Assembly: GCA_945787595.1 (NCBI GenBank)
Contig: CALZJV010000223.1
Location: 1 to 16,444, forward strand
DNA from: an uncultured Desulfobacterales bacterium
GTDB taxonomy: Bacteria > Desulfobacterota > Desulfobacteria > Desulfobacterales > JAFDCJ01
Direction of reading: 5' to 3'
Length of the DNA stretch: 16,444 nt
Made by a program: the position numbers and the translations under genes. Each line of letters opens with the position of its first letter. Position 1 is the first letter of the stretch. Shown piece after piece: positions 1-8,108 of the stretch. The notes beneath the pieces are model-generated. The model was not told the DNA's origin. It saw only the letters and a program-made list of their open reading frames with translations, and searched no databases.

Positions 1-121
1 TTATTCCACCATTCCATCATTCCGTTGGACGACTTAAGGTAAACTCCACCCCTCTGGGGTGAAATCAAAGCCGGGCCCTCTGGGCTCGGATTGTTTACTA
101 CAAGAATACGGCTTATACTTG

Positions 122-199
122 GTGGGAGCGGCTTCCAGCCGCGAATATTGCAGTAGCACCGTCCTGCCATTGTTCATCGCGGCTGGAAGCCGCTCCCAC
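122..199. repeat. REP-like palindrome with 23-bp perfect arms
   Basis: Arms at 122-144 and 177-199 are exact reverse complements (GTGGGAGCGGCTTCCAGCCG... against ...CGGCTGGAAGCCGCTCCCAC), separated by 32 bases. Each arm is itself partly self-complementary (GGCTTCCAGCC region), as in bacterial REP/BIME sequences. The rest of 1-358 shows no convincing gene; the first 30 bases hold degenerate ATTCCA repeats. A REP-type element moved by a RAYT transposase is one reading, but no such transposase is in the window. A transcriptional stop for an upstream gene is another. Confidence 0.75.
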
Positions 200-358
200 A
201 AAGCTAGATAGCCCATTTAACCAAAGTGTTGCTTTAGTGATAATTTGCGACATAAAATTGTCAGCGTGCTTACTGCCCATCAGGGGCTACTTTTTCCGAT
301 CGCAGTCTCTGAAAAATCCAGTGCCATAGTGGCTGAGCATTTTCGAAAGGAGATTATT

Positions 359-748
359 TTGGATAAAAACATTGTTGCCAAAACCCAAAAAACAGCAGCT
401 CTGTATTTCAAGGATGTTAAGGGCGAAAGGCCGTTTGATCTGTGGCGGTCATTTGACAAGGATCTTGCCAAAGACCTTTCTTTGTTTATTACCGGACAAA
501 TGTATGCCCGGGAAAAAATACCCCATAAAACCCGACAATTGATTACCGTGTCAGCGCTGACGGTTCTATCCCGTCTGGATGAACTCCGACTGCACATACA
601 AGCGGCTTTAAATGTCGGTTGCCGACCAGAGGAGATCGCCGAGGTGATTTTTCAAACCGCGGTTTACGGCGGCGTACCGGCCACCAATTCCGCCCTGAAG
701 ACACTGAAATCGGTTCTGGAAGAAAAAGACCTTTGGCCGCTTAACTAA
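359..748 (+). CDS. Carboxymuconolactone decarboxylase (CMD) family protein
   Basis: A 129-residue protein of the small all-helical CMD fold. The C-terminal two thirds carry the family pattern: KTRQLITVSALTVLSRLDEL, then RLHIQAALNVGCRPEEIAEV, then VYGGVPATNSA. The conserved Glu (DELRLH), His and EEIAEV acid residues resemble PcaC (4-carboxymuconolactone decarboxylase) and not AhpD, because the AhpD CxxC redox pair is absent. The frame is open from TTG 245, but I chose TTG 359 because AAAGGAG lies at 346-352 with 6-base spacing, and this gives the usual family length of about 130 residues. The true substrate is unknown; in an anaerobe the protocatechuate-branch role is doubtful. No co-directional gene follows for almost 1 kb. 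Confidence 0.85.
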   Translation: MDKNIVAKTQKTAALYFKDVKGERPFDLWRSFDKDLAKDLSLFITGQMYAREKIPHKTRQLITVSALTVLSRLDELRLHIQAALNVGCRPEEIAEVIFQTAVYGGVPATNSALKTLKSVLEEKDLWPLN

Positions 749-935
749 CTCCGAGATTAAGTCACCACCTCCAGTTGTGGACCCGAAAAGGTTATAGCGA
801 CCCGGGGAGAATAAAGCAAGGTCATGTAAAATACGAAATTCGAATACCCGCCTGCCATGCATAGTGCGTTGGGTTGATGTAATCATTGATTAATAATTCA
901 AATGGTTAAATTAGCCTCAGACTGGTTTCAAGGCA

Positions 936-1135
936 TTGCGGGCAGGTCGAAATGCGAAACAAATTCAAAATCCTAATGTTCAAATGCTCAAAACGGGAAA
1001 AACAAGAGTACAAAGCCTGATGGTGATAACAGATCAAATTATTTTTTTTAACGGTCAGCAACAACGGTTTTAGGTTTTTGTCATTGGTGCTTTTGTCATT
1101 CGAATTTGTTTCGTGCTTCGTGTTTCGGCCCGCCC
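936..1135. repeat. Long imperfect inverted-repeat element
   Basis: The left end (gggcaggtcgaaatgcgaa, then acaaattcaaaatcc) is imperfectly complementary to the right end (cattcgaatttgtttcg, then tgcttcgtgtttcggcccgcc). This gives a roughly 200-base hairpin-forming element with A/T-rich inner arms and G/C-rich tips. There is no ORF in it. It resembles a non-autonomous MITE-like or decayed dispersed repeat. The limits are approximate. Confidence 0.55.
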
Positions 1136-1735
1136 TGGCCTCCCCTCCGGCCTGTAAGCCTATGGAAGCCTACGGGCTGGAAGCGGGCTCGTAGCCTACG
1201 CCTCGGAGAGCGCGAATGCCGATGTACAAAAAAGTTGTAACGGCGACACTGACTGAATAAGAACCAAAGAATTCAATATTGATGAGTCCAGTTCTGGGCC
1301 AGGGATTTCGGATTTAAATGATAAAGGTATTATATTCGCTCCTTTCTAAGGGGCTTCCTGACGCCTCCCGCCTTGCGGGAGGAATGTTCACTTCGGTGTC
1401 CCTACACATCTCCTCCGCAGCATTTGAATCCAGCCACTCATCAAACGCCATTTAACTCAATAGCTATGCGAAACTTGCATAATAAGGCGGATATGGAGTT
1501 TTCTAGCTTGACACACCCCTTTTAATTTTTTTAGACTTCTGCGAAAGTACGGCCGCCAGACACTAAGGCACCCAAAAAAAACGAATATGAAGTTGGTCTT
1601 TCACATAAGCTAGAATCGGCATCAATAGAATTATATTATAGCCTTTGTGACTTAGTGCCTTAGTGGCTGAACTATTTTACCCATCGACTTTGTCAATCCG
1701 AGGCGATCAACCACGAATTGTGAAAGGAGACTACC
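1136..1735. other. Gene-free stretch with small hairpins
   Basis: No coding region can be supported on either strand. It holds a tandem duplication (aagcctatgg/aagcctacgg near 1157-1176) and a perfect 8-bp hairpin at 1364-1371/1375-1382 (CCTCCCGC-CTT-GCGGGAGG). It also holds a 15-bp inverted repeat with one mismatch at 1557-1571 (cagacactaaggcac) and 1655-1669 (gtgccttagtggctg), whose right end abuts the leader of the acetyltransferase gene. These look like further dispersed-repeat remnants. Confidence 0.5.
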
Positions 1736-2188
1736 ATGGCAACCTCACAAGTTGAAATTCGACCCCTCACTAAAGAGGATTTCAGCGCCGTGGTTGAAAT
1801 TGACGCGAAAGTCTTTAACCATGCACGTCCGGACTATTATGAAACCAAGTTTGCCCAGGCATTGGATGAAAAAGATCGACTGGTGTTATCACTAGTGGCC
1901 GAGATGGATGAAAAGGTGGCCGGTTTTGTAATGTGTGAATTGTTTGTTGGTGAATATGGGATTCCGGCGACAACCGCGAAGCTGGATACCATCGGCATCC
2001 ATCCGGTCTCGCAGGGCAAAGGCGTGGGCAAACAGTTGATGGCGGAATTTATCGGGCATTTGCGTAAAGCCGGGGTCCAAAAAATCAATACGCTGGTTGA
2101 TTGGAATGACTGGCAGCTGATTCGCTTTTTCAGTGCCAGCGGATTTGCCCCAGCCAAGACCATCAATCTTGAGTTGAATATCGATTAG
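1736..2188 (+). CDS. GNAT-family N-acetyltransferase
   Basis: This encodes a 150-residue cytoplasmic GNAT enzyme, which would transfer an acetyl group from acetyl-CoA to an amine. Motif A, which binds the CoA pyrophosphate, is visible at residues 87-101: GIHPVSQGKGVGKQL with the Q-x-x-G-x-G/A core. Motif B follows with NTLVDWNDWQLIRFF and SGFAPA at about 119-140. The N-terminal 'IRPLTKEDF' is the typical first strand. The start is clear: GAAAGGAG at 1721-1728 is followed by ATG at 1736. It is the size of RimI-type enzymes, but the substrate cannot be told. It appears monocistronic, with repeats on both sides. Confidence 0.9.
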   Translation: MATSQVEIRPLTKEDFSAVVEIDAKVFNHARPDYYETKFAQALDEKDRLVLSLVAEMDEKVAGFVMCELFVGEYGIPATTAKLDTIGIHPVSQGKGVGKQLMAEFIGHLRKAGVQKINTLVDWNDWQLIRFFSASGFAPAKTINLELNID

Positions 2189-2210
2189 GTTTTTGACGGC
2201 GTCATGTGGA

Positions 2211-2273
2211 TACTCGATACTCGATACTCGATGCTGGATACTCGATGCTGGATACTCGATGCTGGATACTCGA
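2211..2273. repeat. Tandem heptamer array (9 units)
   Basis: Nine contiguous 7-base units in the order A A A B A B A B A, where A is TACTCGA and B is TGCTGGA (two substitutions from A). This is a 14-base higher-order repeat (TACTCGATGCTGGA, three copies) grown from a heptamer. It sits between the acetyltransferase and the ACT gene and is probably variable by slippage. Just downstream a short hairpin AAACCC-TTATC-GGGTTT lies at 2282-2298. Confidence 0.95.
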
Positions 2274-2363
2274 TACCGGAAAACCCTTATCGGGTTTCAT
2301 CTGACAATATAATGAATATTGAATCGTTAATTCCGGTGTATCCGGATTAAGCTGGAGGAGCAA

Positions 2364-2699
2364 ATGAATTTAAAGCAAATTGTCATATCCATCGAAAATG
2401 CGCCGGGCCGGTTATTTGAAGTTACCATATTGATGAAAATGGAGATCCCCGCTTTTGTGAATGAGGTCGTTGCCGCCGAAATCGAGGATAAACCCGGGAG
2501 TCTTGCAAGAATCCTGCAGCCGCTCACAGACGCCGGTATATATGTCGTATTCATGTATGCATTCACTCGTTTCTCCCAAGGCAAAGCAGTGATGATTTTT
2601 CGTTTCAGCGATAATAAAAAGGCCATTGAAGTATTACAGGCCCATGGTATCAATCTGCTGGATGCCGAGGCTTTCGGCATTCTTGAAACGGAGAATTAA
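2364..2699 (+). CDS. ACT-domain protein with a shortened first ACT domain
   Basis: A 111-residue protein. Small tandem-ACT regulators of about 140 residues usually have two complete ACT domains and sense amino acids or related ligands. Here the first domain opens normally (QIVISIENAPGRLFEVT, residues 5-21) but jumps after about ten residues to the linker NEVVAAEIEDKPGSL. About 30-35 residues are missing, where other members have the 'NIRALSLADT..FGILRLIV' strand-helix-strand part. The second domain (about 36-108) is complete, with DKPGSLARILQPLTDAGI and GKAVMIFRFSDNKKAIEVL. The reading frame is intact, so a shorter protein is probably made. The start has GGAGGAG at 2353-2359. Members of this family often sit by phenylacetate-CoA ligase genes; here that gene is 8 kb away. 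Confidence 0.85.
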   Translation: MNLKQIVISIENAPGRLFEVTILMKMEIPAFVNEVVAAEIEDKPGSLARILQPLTDAGIYVVFMYAFTRFSQGKAVMIFRFSDNKKAIEVLQAHGINLLDAEAFGILETEN

Positions 2700-2703
2700 C
2701 CAA

Positions 2704-2836
2704 GAAAATGAGCTAAAAATTAAAATGAACTAAAATGAGCTAAAATTATGGTATTCTGTCAATTTTATAAAAACAGATTTAGCACAGCGCTTCCTTAATT
2801 TTAGGCATTTTAGACATTTTAGGTCACTTTAGGCAT
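2704..2836. repeat. A/T-rich imperfect inverted repeat
   Basis: Repeated 'aaaatgagctaaaa / aaaatgaactaaaatgagc' on the left is complementary to repeated 'attttaggcattttagac / attttaggtcactttagg' on the right. Each arm is itself a small array of an 11-13 base unit. It could end transcription of the ACT gene, but it has the look of another dispersed hairpin element. Confidence 0.55.
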
Positions 2837-2973
2837 TCGGTTATTCCGCTATATTAGCATGTTATAAAAAATGGCTGAGTTATAGCCGAATATGGCAAAG
2901 CAGAATCATTTTTAATTACAAATACTGTAGACAAGATGCATGACAATAACTTTTGAGGTAAAAACCACCCTTC

Positions 2974-5373
2974 ATGTCTTCCGCCAAATACCATCATAAC
3001 AATTCAGGGCCAACCGGGTCATCTTTGAAGCAAAATGAAGATGATCCGCACCAGCAAAGCGAAGAAACGAAAGTCCGCGAAGATCGCTATCGGGTGCTCA
3101 TCGAGGATGTGGCGGATGGCTTTTACGAGGTGGATCTGCACGGTAATTTTAAGTTTTTCAACAATGCCCTCTGTCGAATTTTTGGATATGCGGCGGAGGA
3201 AATCAGGAACCGCAATTTCCGGGAATTTATGAATGAGGAAAATGCCGGCATTGCCTTCGAAGCGTTTAACAGCATATATCGGGCCGGCAGGGGCGCCGCT
3301 GATATCAGCTGGGAGATTGCCCGCAAGGATGGAGAAGAACGCCATCTGGAGATTTCAGCCAATCTGATTAAAGATGAAGATGGGAAAAATGTTGGTTTCA
3401 GAGGCATCGCCAGGGATGTCACCGACAGGGTTTTGGCCCAGGAAGCCTTAAAAGAATCTGAAGTCTGTGCCTTGGAATTGTCCCGCACCAGTCGCCGGGC
3501 AGAACAGCTATACCGTGCTTTCCTCGAATTCTTGCCGGATCCTGTGTTTGTCTTCAACATAGATAATACGGTTTTTTATCTGAACCCGGCCTTTGAAAAG
3601 GTGTTCGGCTGGTCGCTGGAAGAGTTGAAAGGTAAAATCATCCCATTTGTCCCCGAAAATTTAAAAGAGGAAACCCATTCAGGCATCCAGCGGTTGTTTC
3701 AAGAAAAAGTCCTTCACGGATTTGAGACCAAACGTTTGACCAAAGACGGGCTGTTGCTGGATATCATTATCGATGGCGCCGTTTTCTATGATGAGGAGAA
3801 TCAACCGGCCGGGCAGGTCATCACTCTGCGGGATGTGACCCGCGAAAAGCGTGATGCACGCATTAATCAGGCGCTTTTCCGCATTGCAAAGGCGTTGCAT
3901 CTGTATCGGGGGCTGGATGCGCGGCTTAAGCTTGTCACGAAGGTAGTTCAGGATTTGATGGGAGTGGAAGGGGCATCGGTAATTCTTCTGGATGAGGAGA
4001 AAAAAGAATTTTATTTTCGCGAATCCGTGTATGACGATGATGAAACCGGCAAGAAGATGAAGGAAATACGATTTCCGGTCTACAAGGGCGTTACCGGCCA
4101 TGTGTATCGGACCGGACAACCGTTGATCGTACCGGACACTTCCAAGGACCCTCACTTTTTCAGCCAGGTAGATGAAAAGGCCCATTATCAGACCCGCAGC
4201 ATGCTGGATGTGCCGCTTCAGATCCAGGAACGCATGATCGGAGTATTGTGTGCCGTCAACAAAAAGGAGGGTGTCTTTGACCAACCGGACGTTGAACTGC
4301 TGAGTGCCATTGCTAACTATGTTGCCCTTCCGATTGAAAATGCCGCTATTAATGAAGAATTGAAACGCTCTTATCAGGAAGTCAAGGGCTTGAACCGGGC
4401 CAAAGACCAGGTTATTCACCATCTTTCTCATGAATTAAAAACGCCGATTTCCATCCTGGCCGCTTCTCTGAGTCTATTAAGAAAAAAACTTTCCGGTCTC
4501 GAGGACCGTAACTGGGATTCAATTCTTGATCGCGCGCAAAGAAATTTGGATCGATTGCTTGAAATGCAGTATCAGATCGAAGATATCCTGAGAGAAAAAG
4601 ATTATAAGACCTATTACATGCTGTCTTCTTTGTTAGACGCGTGCACTGATGAACTGGAAGTATTGGTTTCGGAAGAATTGGGAGAGAAGGATATTATTCA
4701 ACGCCTGCGTCAGCGTATTGAAGAACTCTTCGGCCGCCATGACACCCGCCCGGTGGTAATTGCATTGGATCAATTCGTTGAGAGAAAAATTCGAGCCCTT
4801 GAACCTCGATTCGCCCATCGGAAATGCCGGATAAAGACCCGGATATCCGCGGTACCGGCCATTTGGATCCCGGCGGATGTTCTCGATAAAATTATAGAAG
4901 GCCTGGTTCGCAATGCCATTGAAAACACACCGGACAGCGGAGAAATCACCATATCGGTAAAAAACGGGGAAATCGGCCCTAAATTAGAGATCCGGGATAC
5001 CGGGGTCGGGATCAGTGAGGAAAATCAGCGCTTGATTTTCGAAAACTATTTCACGACTTATGATACCATGCAGTACTCCTCCCGCCAGCCCTATGACTTT
5101 GGAGCCGGTGGCAAAGGGTTTGATCTGCTGCGAATGAGAATTTTTTCAGAACGATATCATTTCCAGCTGAACCTAAGCTCTCAACGGTGCAGCTCTTTAC
5201 CCCAAAACTCGGATATCTGTTCGGGCAAGATCGAAGATTGCGCCCGTAGCCGGCAACCGCAGGATTGCCGGGAGTCAGGCGGCACGACCGTCACGGTCGA
5301 GTTTTTTCCGGCTGACCGGTTTTCAAAGGGCGCAGCGGATCAGAATTCAGCGGTACCGCCGCCTGAACGATAG
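2974..5373 (+). CDS. PAS-PAS-GAF sensor histidine kinase, soluble
   Basis: A 799-residue kinase with no membrane segment, so a cytoplasmic sensor is likely. Domains in order: PAS 1 about 38-155 (ends GFRGIARDVTDR), PAS 2 about 178-295 (ends VITLRDVTREKR), GAF about 298-458, then the DHp helix with phospho-acceptor His486 in HHLSHELKTP. The ATPase domain follows: N-box VRNAIENTP with Asn647, G1 DTGVGI at 675-680, G2 GAGGKGFDLL at 710-719. An unusually long segment (about 540-625) separates DHp from the ATPase. After G2 there is a cysteine-bearing insert (Cys739, 749, 756, 765) before the last strand, SGGTTVTVEF. A GAGG-like site at 2955-2959 is rather far from ATG 2974. No complete response regulator is adjacent. 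Confidence 0.93.
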   Translation: MSSAKYHHNNSGPTGSSLKQNEDDPHQQSEETKVREDRYRVLIEDVADGFYEVDLHGNFKFFNNALCRIFGYAAEEIRNRNFREFMNEENAGIAFEAFNSIYRAGRGAADISWEIARKDGEERHLEISANLIKDEDGKNVGFRGIARDVTDRVLAQEALKESEVCALELSRTSRRAEQLYRAFLEFLPDPVFVFNIDNTVFYLNPAFEKVFGWSLEELKGKIIPFVPENLKEETHSGIQRLFQEKVLHGFETKRLTKDGLLLDIIIDGAVFYDEENQPAGQVITLRDVTREKRDARINQALFRIAKALHLYRGLDARLKLVTKVVQDLMGVEGASVILLDEEKKEFYFRESVYDDDETGKKMKEIRFPVYKGVTGHVYRTGQPLIVPDTSKDPHFFSQVDEKAHYQTRSMLDVPLQIQERMIGVLCAVNKKEGVFDQPDVELLSAIANYVALPIENAAINEELKRSYQEVKGLNRAKDQVIHHLSHELKTPISILAASLSLLRKKLSGLEDRNWDSILDRAQRNLDRLLEMQYQIEDILREKDYKTYYMLSSLLDACTDELEVLVSEELGEKDIIQRLRQRIEELFGRHDTRPVVIALDQFVERKIRALEPRFAHRKCRIKTRISAVPAIWIPADVLDKIIEGLVRNAIENTPDSGEITISVKNGEIGPKLEIRDTGVGISEENQRLIFENYFTTYDTMQYSSRQPYDFGAGGKGFDLLRMRIFSERYHFQLNLSSQRCSSLPQNSDICSGKIEDCARSRQPQDCRESGGTTVTVEFFPADRFSKGAADQNSAVPPPER

Positions 5374-5444
5374 TATGTTCAATTAGGTCTAAGCCCCTTA
5401 TATCTGATGTGTTGGCTTTTTATGTCAAAAAAACAAAAATACAT

Positions 5445-5633
5445 TCAAATCACAATGGCCAAAAGACAAATAAAAAACAAATCACAAGGACCAAAATTCA
5501 AAATTCGAGACGGCTGAGCTCGTCGCAGGCCAAGCAATTGGCTTTTAATCTTATTTGAGATTTCGATATTGTAATTTGGAATTTATTTTTAATTTGGTGC
5601 TTGTAATTTGTTATTCCCGGTTTATCCGGGTTA
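5445..5633. repeat. Dispersed A/T-rich hairpin element, copy 1
   Basis: The left half, rich in 'caaatcacaa' and 'ccaaaattcaaaatt', is complementary to a right half rich in 'attgtaatttggaattta' and 'ttgtaatttgtta'. A small perfect hairpin CCCGG-TTTAT-CCGGG at 5616-5630 marks the right end. A second copy with the same order of blocks is at 10779-10943. The gap 5374-5764 holds nothing else that I can support. Confidence 0.8.
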
Positions 5634-5764
5634 GGCTTTAAGGGCCAAATTTAGAATAAAGCCAGGTCCGTCCACTTGCAATATTGATGAAGGTGAGCGG
5701 GATAAAGGGAACGCTAAACCTCTGAACGCTTACAATCTATTTACTTATTACCTGGGGTGTAACC

Positions 5765-6583
5765 ATGAACCGACCCTATCAACCAGATCAGGAACTGCAG
5801 GACATTGCAGATGCACCCGACAAGTTTTTCCGGGAGCTTGAAATCCAGTTTTTAATTCACGAGCTCAAAGATCCCATCGCGATTATCGAGACCGGTTTGC
5901 GTACTCTTTTAGAGAAAAGGGAAAAATTCGGTCCCTTGTCGCCCAAACAGGAAAACACGCTTAAACGCAGCCTGCGTAACACGAAGAAAACCAGGTCTAT
6001 GCTCAATAATCTGCTTGAAATCGGACGCTCCCAGTCCGGTTGCTTTGTCTGTTCTCATTTCCGACCGGCGACATCCGTATTCCAGATCATGAAAGATGCA
6101 CTTGAAATCATGACCGGTCCGCTTGCCGAAGAAATCGGAAAATATCGGCACAAGAAAGATGCCATTGAACTGTTGTCTCAAAATGGTATTTTCCTCGATA
6201 CTTCATCGGAAGCGACACACATCGAAATGTTCCAGGATGAGATCAAATTTTGTCAGATCGTGGGGAATCTTTTAAAAAATGCCCTTCATCATCGACGAAA
6301 CCGGGTCGAAATTAAAATGGCGGTTGACGACAAGGATTTATTAATGCTGGTTTCCGATGACGGTCCCGGGGTCGAACCGGAGCATCAGGAATTGATATTC
6401 AAACGCTACGCCCAGGTGAAGGAATGTTCCATCGTCCCGCGCAAGGGACATGGTCTCGGCCTGGCAGGAGCCCTCATTTTGGCCAGATGTCTCGGCGGGG
6501 ATATCCAAATCGAAAGTCAAAAAGGGCAGGGCGCCACGTTTCGCCTGACGTTGCCGTTGATGCTGGAAAGTGGTGAAGGGTAG
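5765..6583 (+). CDS. Short soluble histidine kinase (DHp + ATPase only)
   Basis: A 272-residue kinase with only the catalytic core and no recognisable sensor domain. The DHp H-box is FLIHELKDPIAII with phospho-acceptor His32. The ATPase domain has N-box IVGNLLKNALHH (Asn172), G1 SDDGPGV (197-203) and G2 GHGLGLAG (229-236). It ends GQGATFRLTLP, as is standard. Between DHp and N-box there is a loop with two cysteines (CFVC, 93-96). A GGGGTG site at 5754-5759 precedes ATG 5765. It lies in line with the larger kinase and a receiver remnant, but repeats separate all three, so an operon is unlikely. It may take its signal from a partner protein. Confidence 0.9.
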   Translation: MNRPYQPDQELQDIADAPDKFFRELEIQFLIHELKDPIAIIETGLRTLLEKREKFGPLSPKQENTLKRSLRNTKKTRSMLNNLLEIGRSQSGCFVCSHFRPATSVFQIMKDALEIMTGPLAEEIGKYRHKKDAIELLSQNGIFLDTSSEATHIEMFQDEIKFCQIVGNLLKNALHHRRNRVEIKMAVDDKDLLMLVSDDGPGVEPEHQELIFKRYAQVKECSIVPRKGHGLGLAGALILARCLGGDIQIESQKGQGATFRLTLPLMLESGEG

Positions 6584-6676
6584 TATTGATTGCAGATTAG
6601 GTAATAGTTCACCAGACGCAAAGGACGCAGAGAATGTATTAAAACCGTATTTTTAAATTAAAGCATAGTTCAACCA

Positions 6677-7321
6677 TTGAGCCGAATGATTTGTTTTGAT
6701 CGAAGTGGGCTAATCACAGCTTCTCAGACAAGTACGCTCCCTAGTGTAGCTTCGGCACAAGGAGAATCCATAACCCTTGAACCCAGAACCTCTGAACCGC
6801 TGAACGGTATCGTTAAAAGCCATGGCGGAGCGATTAAGGCGTACAGCGAGCCTGGGAAGGGTGCTATCTTTAATGTCTATCTTCCGATCATAGCGTCGAA
6901 AATAGAACCGGAGGTTGAGGTTGAAGGGGTCTTAGCCAAAGGATCAGAGCATATTTTGTTTGTTGATGATGAGAAACCCCTGGTGGATATCGGAAAACTA
7001 ATGTTGGAACAGCTGGAATACCGGGTGACAACACGGACGAGCTCAATCGAGGCGCTGGAGCTGTTTAGAGCCAAGGCGGATGAATTTGATCTGGTGATTA
7101 CCGACATGACCATGCCCAATATGACCGGTGATGAATTGGCAAGAGAAATGATACTTATAAAACCTGAGATCCCTGTCATAATTTGCACCGGTTACAGCGC
7201 CCGGATCAATCAACAACAGGCAGCGGCTATTGGTATCCGTGCTTTGGTTATGAAACCGGTAGTGAAGAGAGAAATCGCTGCAAAGGTTCGCAAGGTGTTA
7301 GATCAAACCGTAGAAAAATAA
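6677..7321 (+). pseudogene. Hybrid histidine kinase remnant: ATPase tail + receiver domain
   Basis: The homologous part starts at about 6804 with NGIVKSHGGAIKAYSEPGKG, the last portion of a hybrid-kinase ATPase domain (G2 helix and final strands). It then has a complete receiver domain: acidic pair DD 97-98 (FVDDE), phospho-acceptor Asp143 (ITDMTMPNMTGDE), Thr171 (ICTGYS) and Lys193 (VMKPV). The sensor, DHp, N-box and G1 box are all missing. The first 43 codons of the frame match nothing kinase-like and end in degenerate TGAACC repeats (6771-6806). The only in-frame start (TTG 6677) has no ribosome binding site. The receiver could still work if translated, so a degenerate response regulator is the alternative reading. 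Confidence 0.75.
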
Positions 7322-7330
7322 TAGTCGGTT

Positions 7331-7753
7331 TCATAGAAACGGGATCGGTTTGCCAGTTCTGTATGCCAGCGCCTGACAGGTTGCAATGAGACTGTTGTCC
7401 TGGTCTGTCACCTTTATTTCGTAAACGGCAGTCTTCTTGGTCTGGCTGACCCGCCTGGCCTGCGCTTCTAAAACAACACCGGGTTGCGGGCTGGCTATAT
7501 AGGTTATATTCACGTTTAACGCCACTGCTATGGTGCCTCCTGTCTGTCCCGCCGTCTCAAAGGCTTCATCGATCAGCCCGAATACCGCACCGCCATGGGC
7601 GCGGCTGTAAATATTGTCCATTTTCTCCGGATCATATACCATTCTAACTACCGAATAACCGTCTTCCAATTCGACCAACTCCATCTTCAATGCCTGAGCA
7701 AACGGTTCTCTTTTTACTGCTTGCTGTATTGCTTCTCTGACCCTCTGTTCCAT
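7331..7753 (-). CDS. PaaI-family hotdog-fold thioesterase
   Basis: A 140-residue single hotdog domain expected to hydrolyse acyl- or aryl-CoA thioesters. The active-site signature is RAHGGAVFGLIDEAFE at 51-66: HGG at 53-55 polarises the thioester carbonyl and Asp62 on the central helix is the usual catalytic acid. The remaining strands (VNITYIASPQPGVVLEAQAR, then KTAVYEIKVTDQD) fit the family, as does the length. The start is ATG 7753 with a weak purine-rich AGGGTG upstream. It is divergent from the FadR-type regulator. Thioesterases of this kind often salvage CoA from stalled aromatic-acid intermediates; that role here is inferred from the nearby ligase. Confidence 0.9.
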   Translation of the reverse strand: MEQRVREAIQQAVKREPFAQALKMELVELEDGYSVVRMVYDPEKMDNIYSRAHGGAVFGLIDEAFETAGQTGGTIAVALNVNITYIASPQPGVVLEAQARRVSQTKKTAVYEIKVTDQDNSLIATCQALAYRTGKPIPFL

Positions 7754-7995
7754 AATTCATCTTCACCCTTGATTTGGTTTTGCTCAATCATACAATCCTT
7801 GCGGATCAAGTTTGCAGCTGAGTTACGTTTTTCTATAATTTCCGGACCATCTTGTAAAGAATAATTGTTTAAGGATTTTGTACATTCGATAAGTCAGATT
7901 TCGGGCCATGATGGAAAGGTGTGTCACCTGTACACAGCCGAAAAATTAGTTCTTGACAAAAACAATGAATCTTATCTAATAGATTATATCTTAAA

Positions 7996-8008
7996 TAGGT
8001 CTGACTTA
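7996..8008. promoter_or_regulatory. Candidate FadR/GntR operator
   Basis: TAGGTCTGACTTA contains the core GGTCTGAC, close to the GGTCNGACC palindrome bound by FadR-like repressors. It lies about 100 bases before the regulator start, in the 7754-8108 gap between the divergent thioesterase and regulator genes. A TTGACA hexamer lies at 7953-7958, but no convincing -10 is correctly spaced. Nothing else is seen in this gap. Confidence 0.35.
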
Positions 8009-8108
8009 ATATTTCAAACCACCCGCCTAACATACGGTGTTAACGGCTATTGCTTCATCTGACCAAGTAGCAAGCCTTGAGGAGATGAGCTCAACTCTGA
8101 GGTGTGTC

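Noticed and set aside
1136..1250. G/C-rich folded stretch as a possible tRNA or small RNA
   Set aside because: No cloverleaf or CCA end can be drawn; it looks like tandemly repeated repeat debris.
2211..2273. Possible CRISPR-like array
   Set aside because: The units are contiguous 7-base repeats with no spacers, and there are no cas genes.
3679..4431. 250-residue open frame on the minus strand
   Set aside because: Antisense shadow of the PAS-PAS-GAF kinase; no recognisable domain.
7865..8062. 65-residue open frame between thioesterase and regulator
   Set aside because: TTG start, no ribosome binding site, and it overlaps the probable promoter/operator region.
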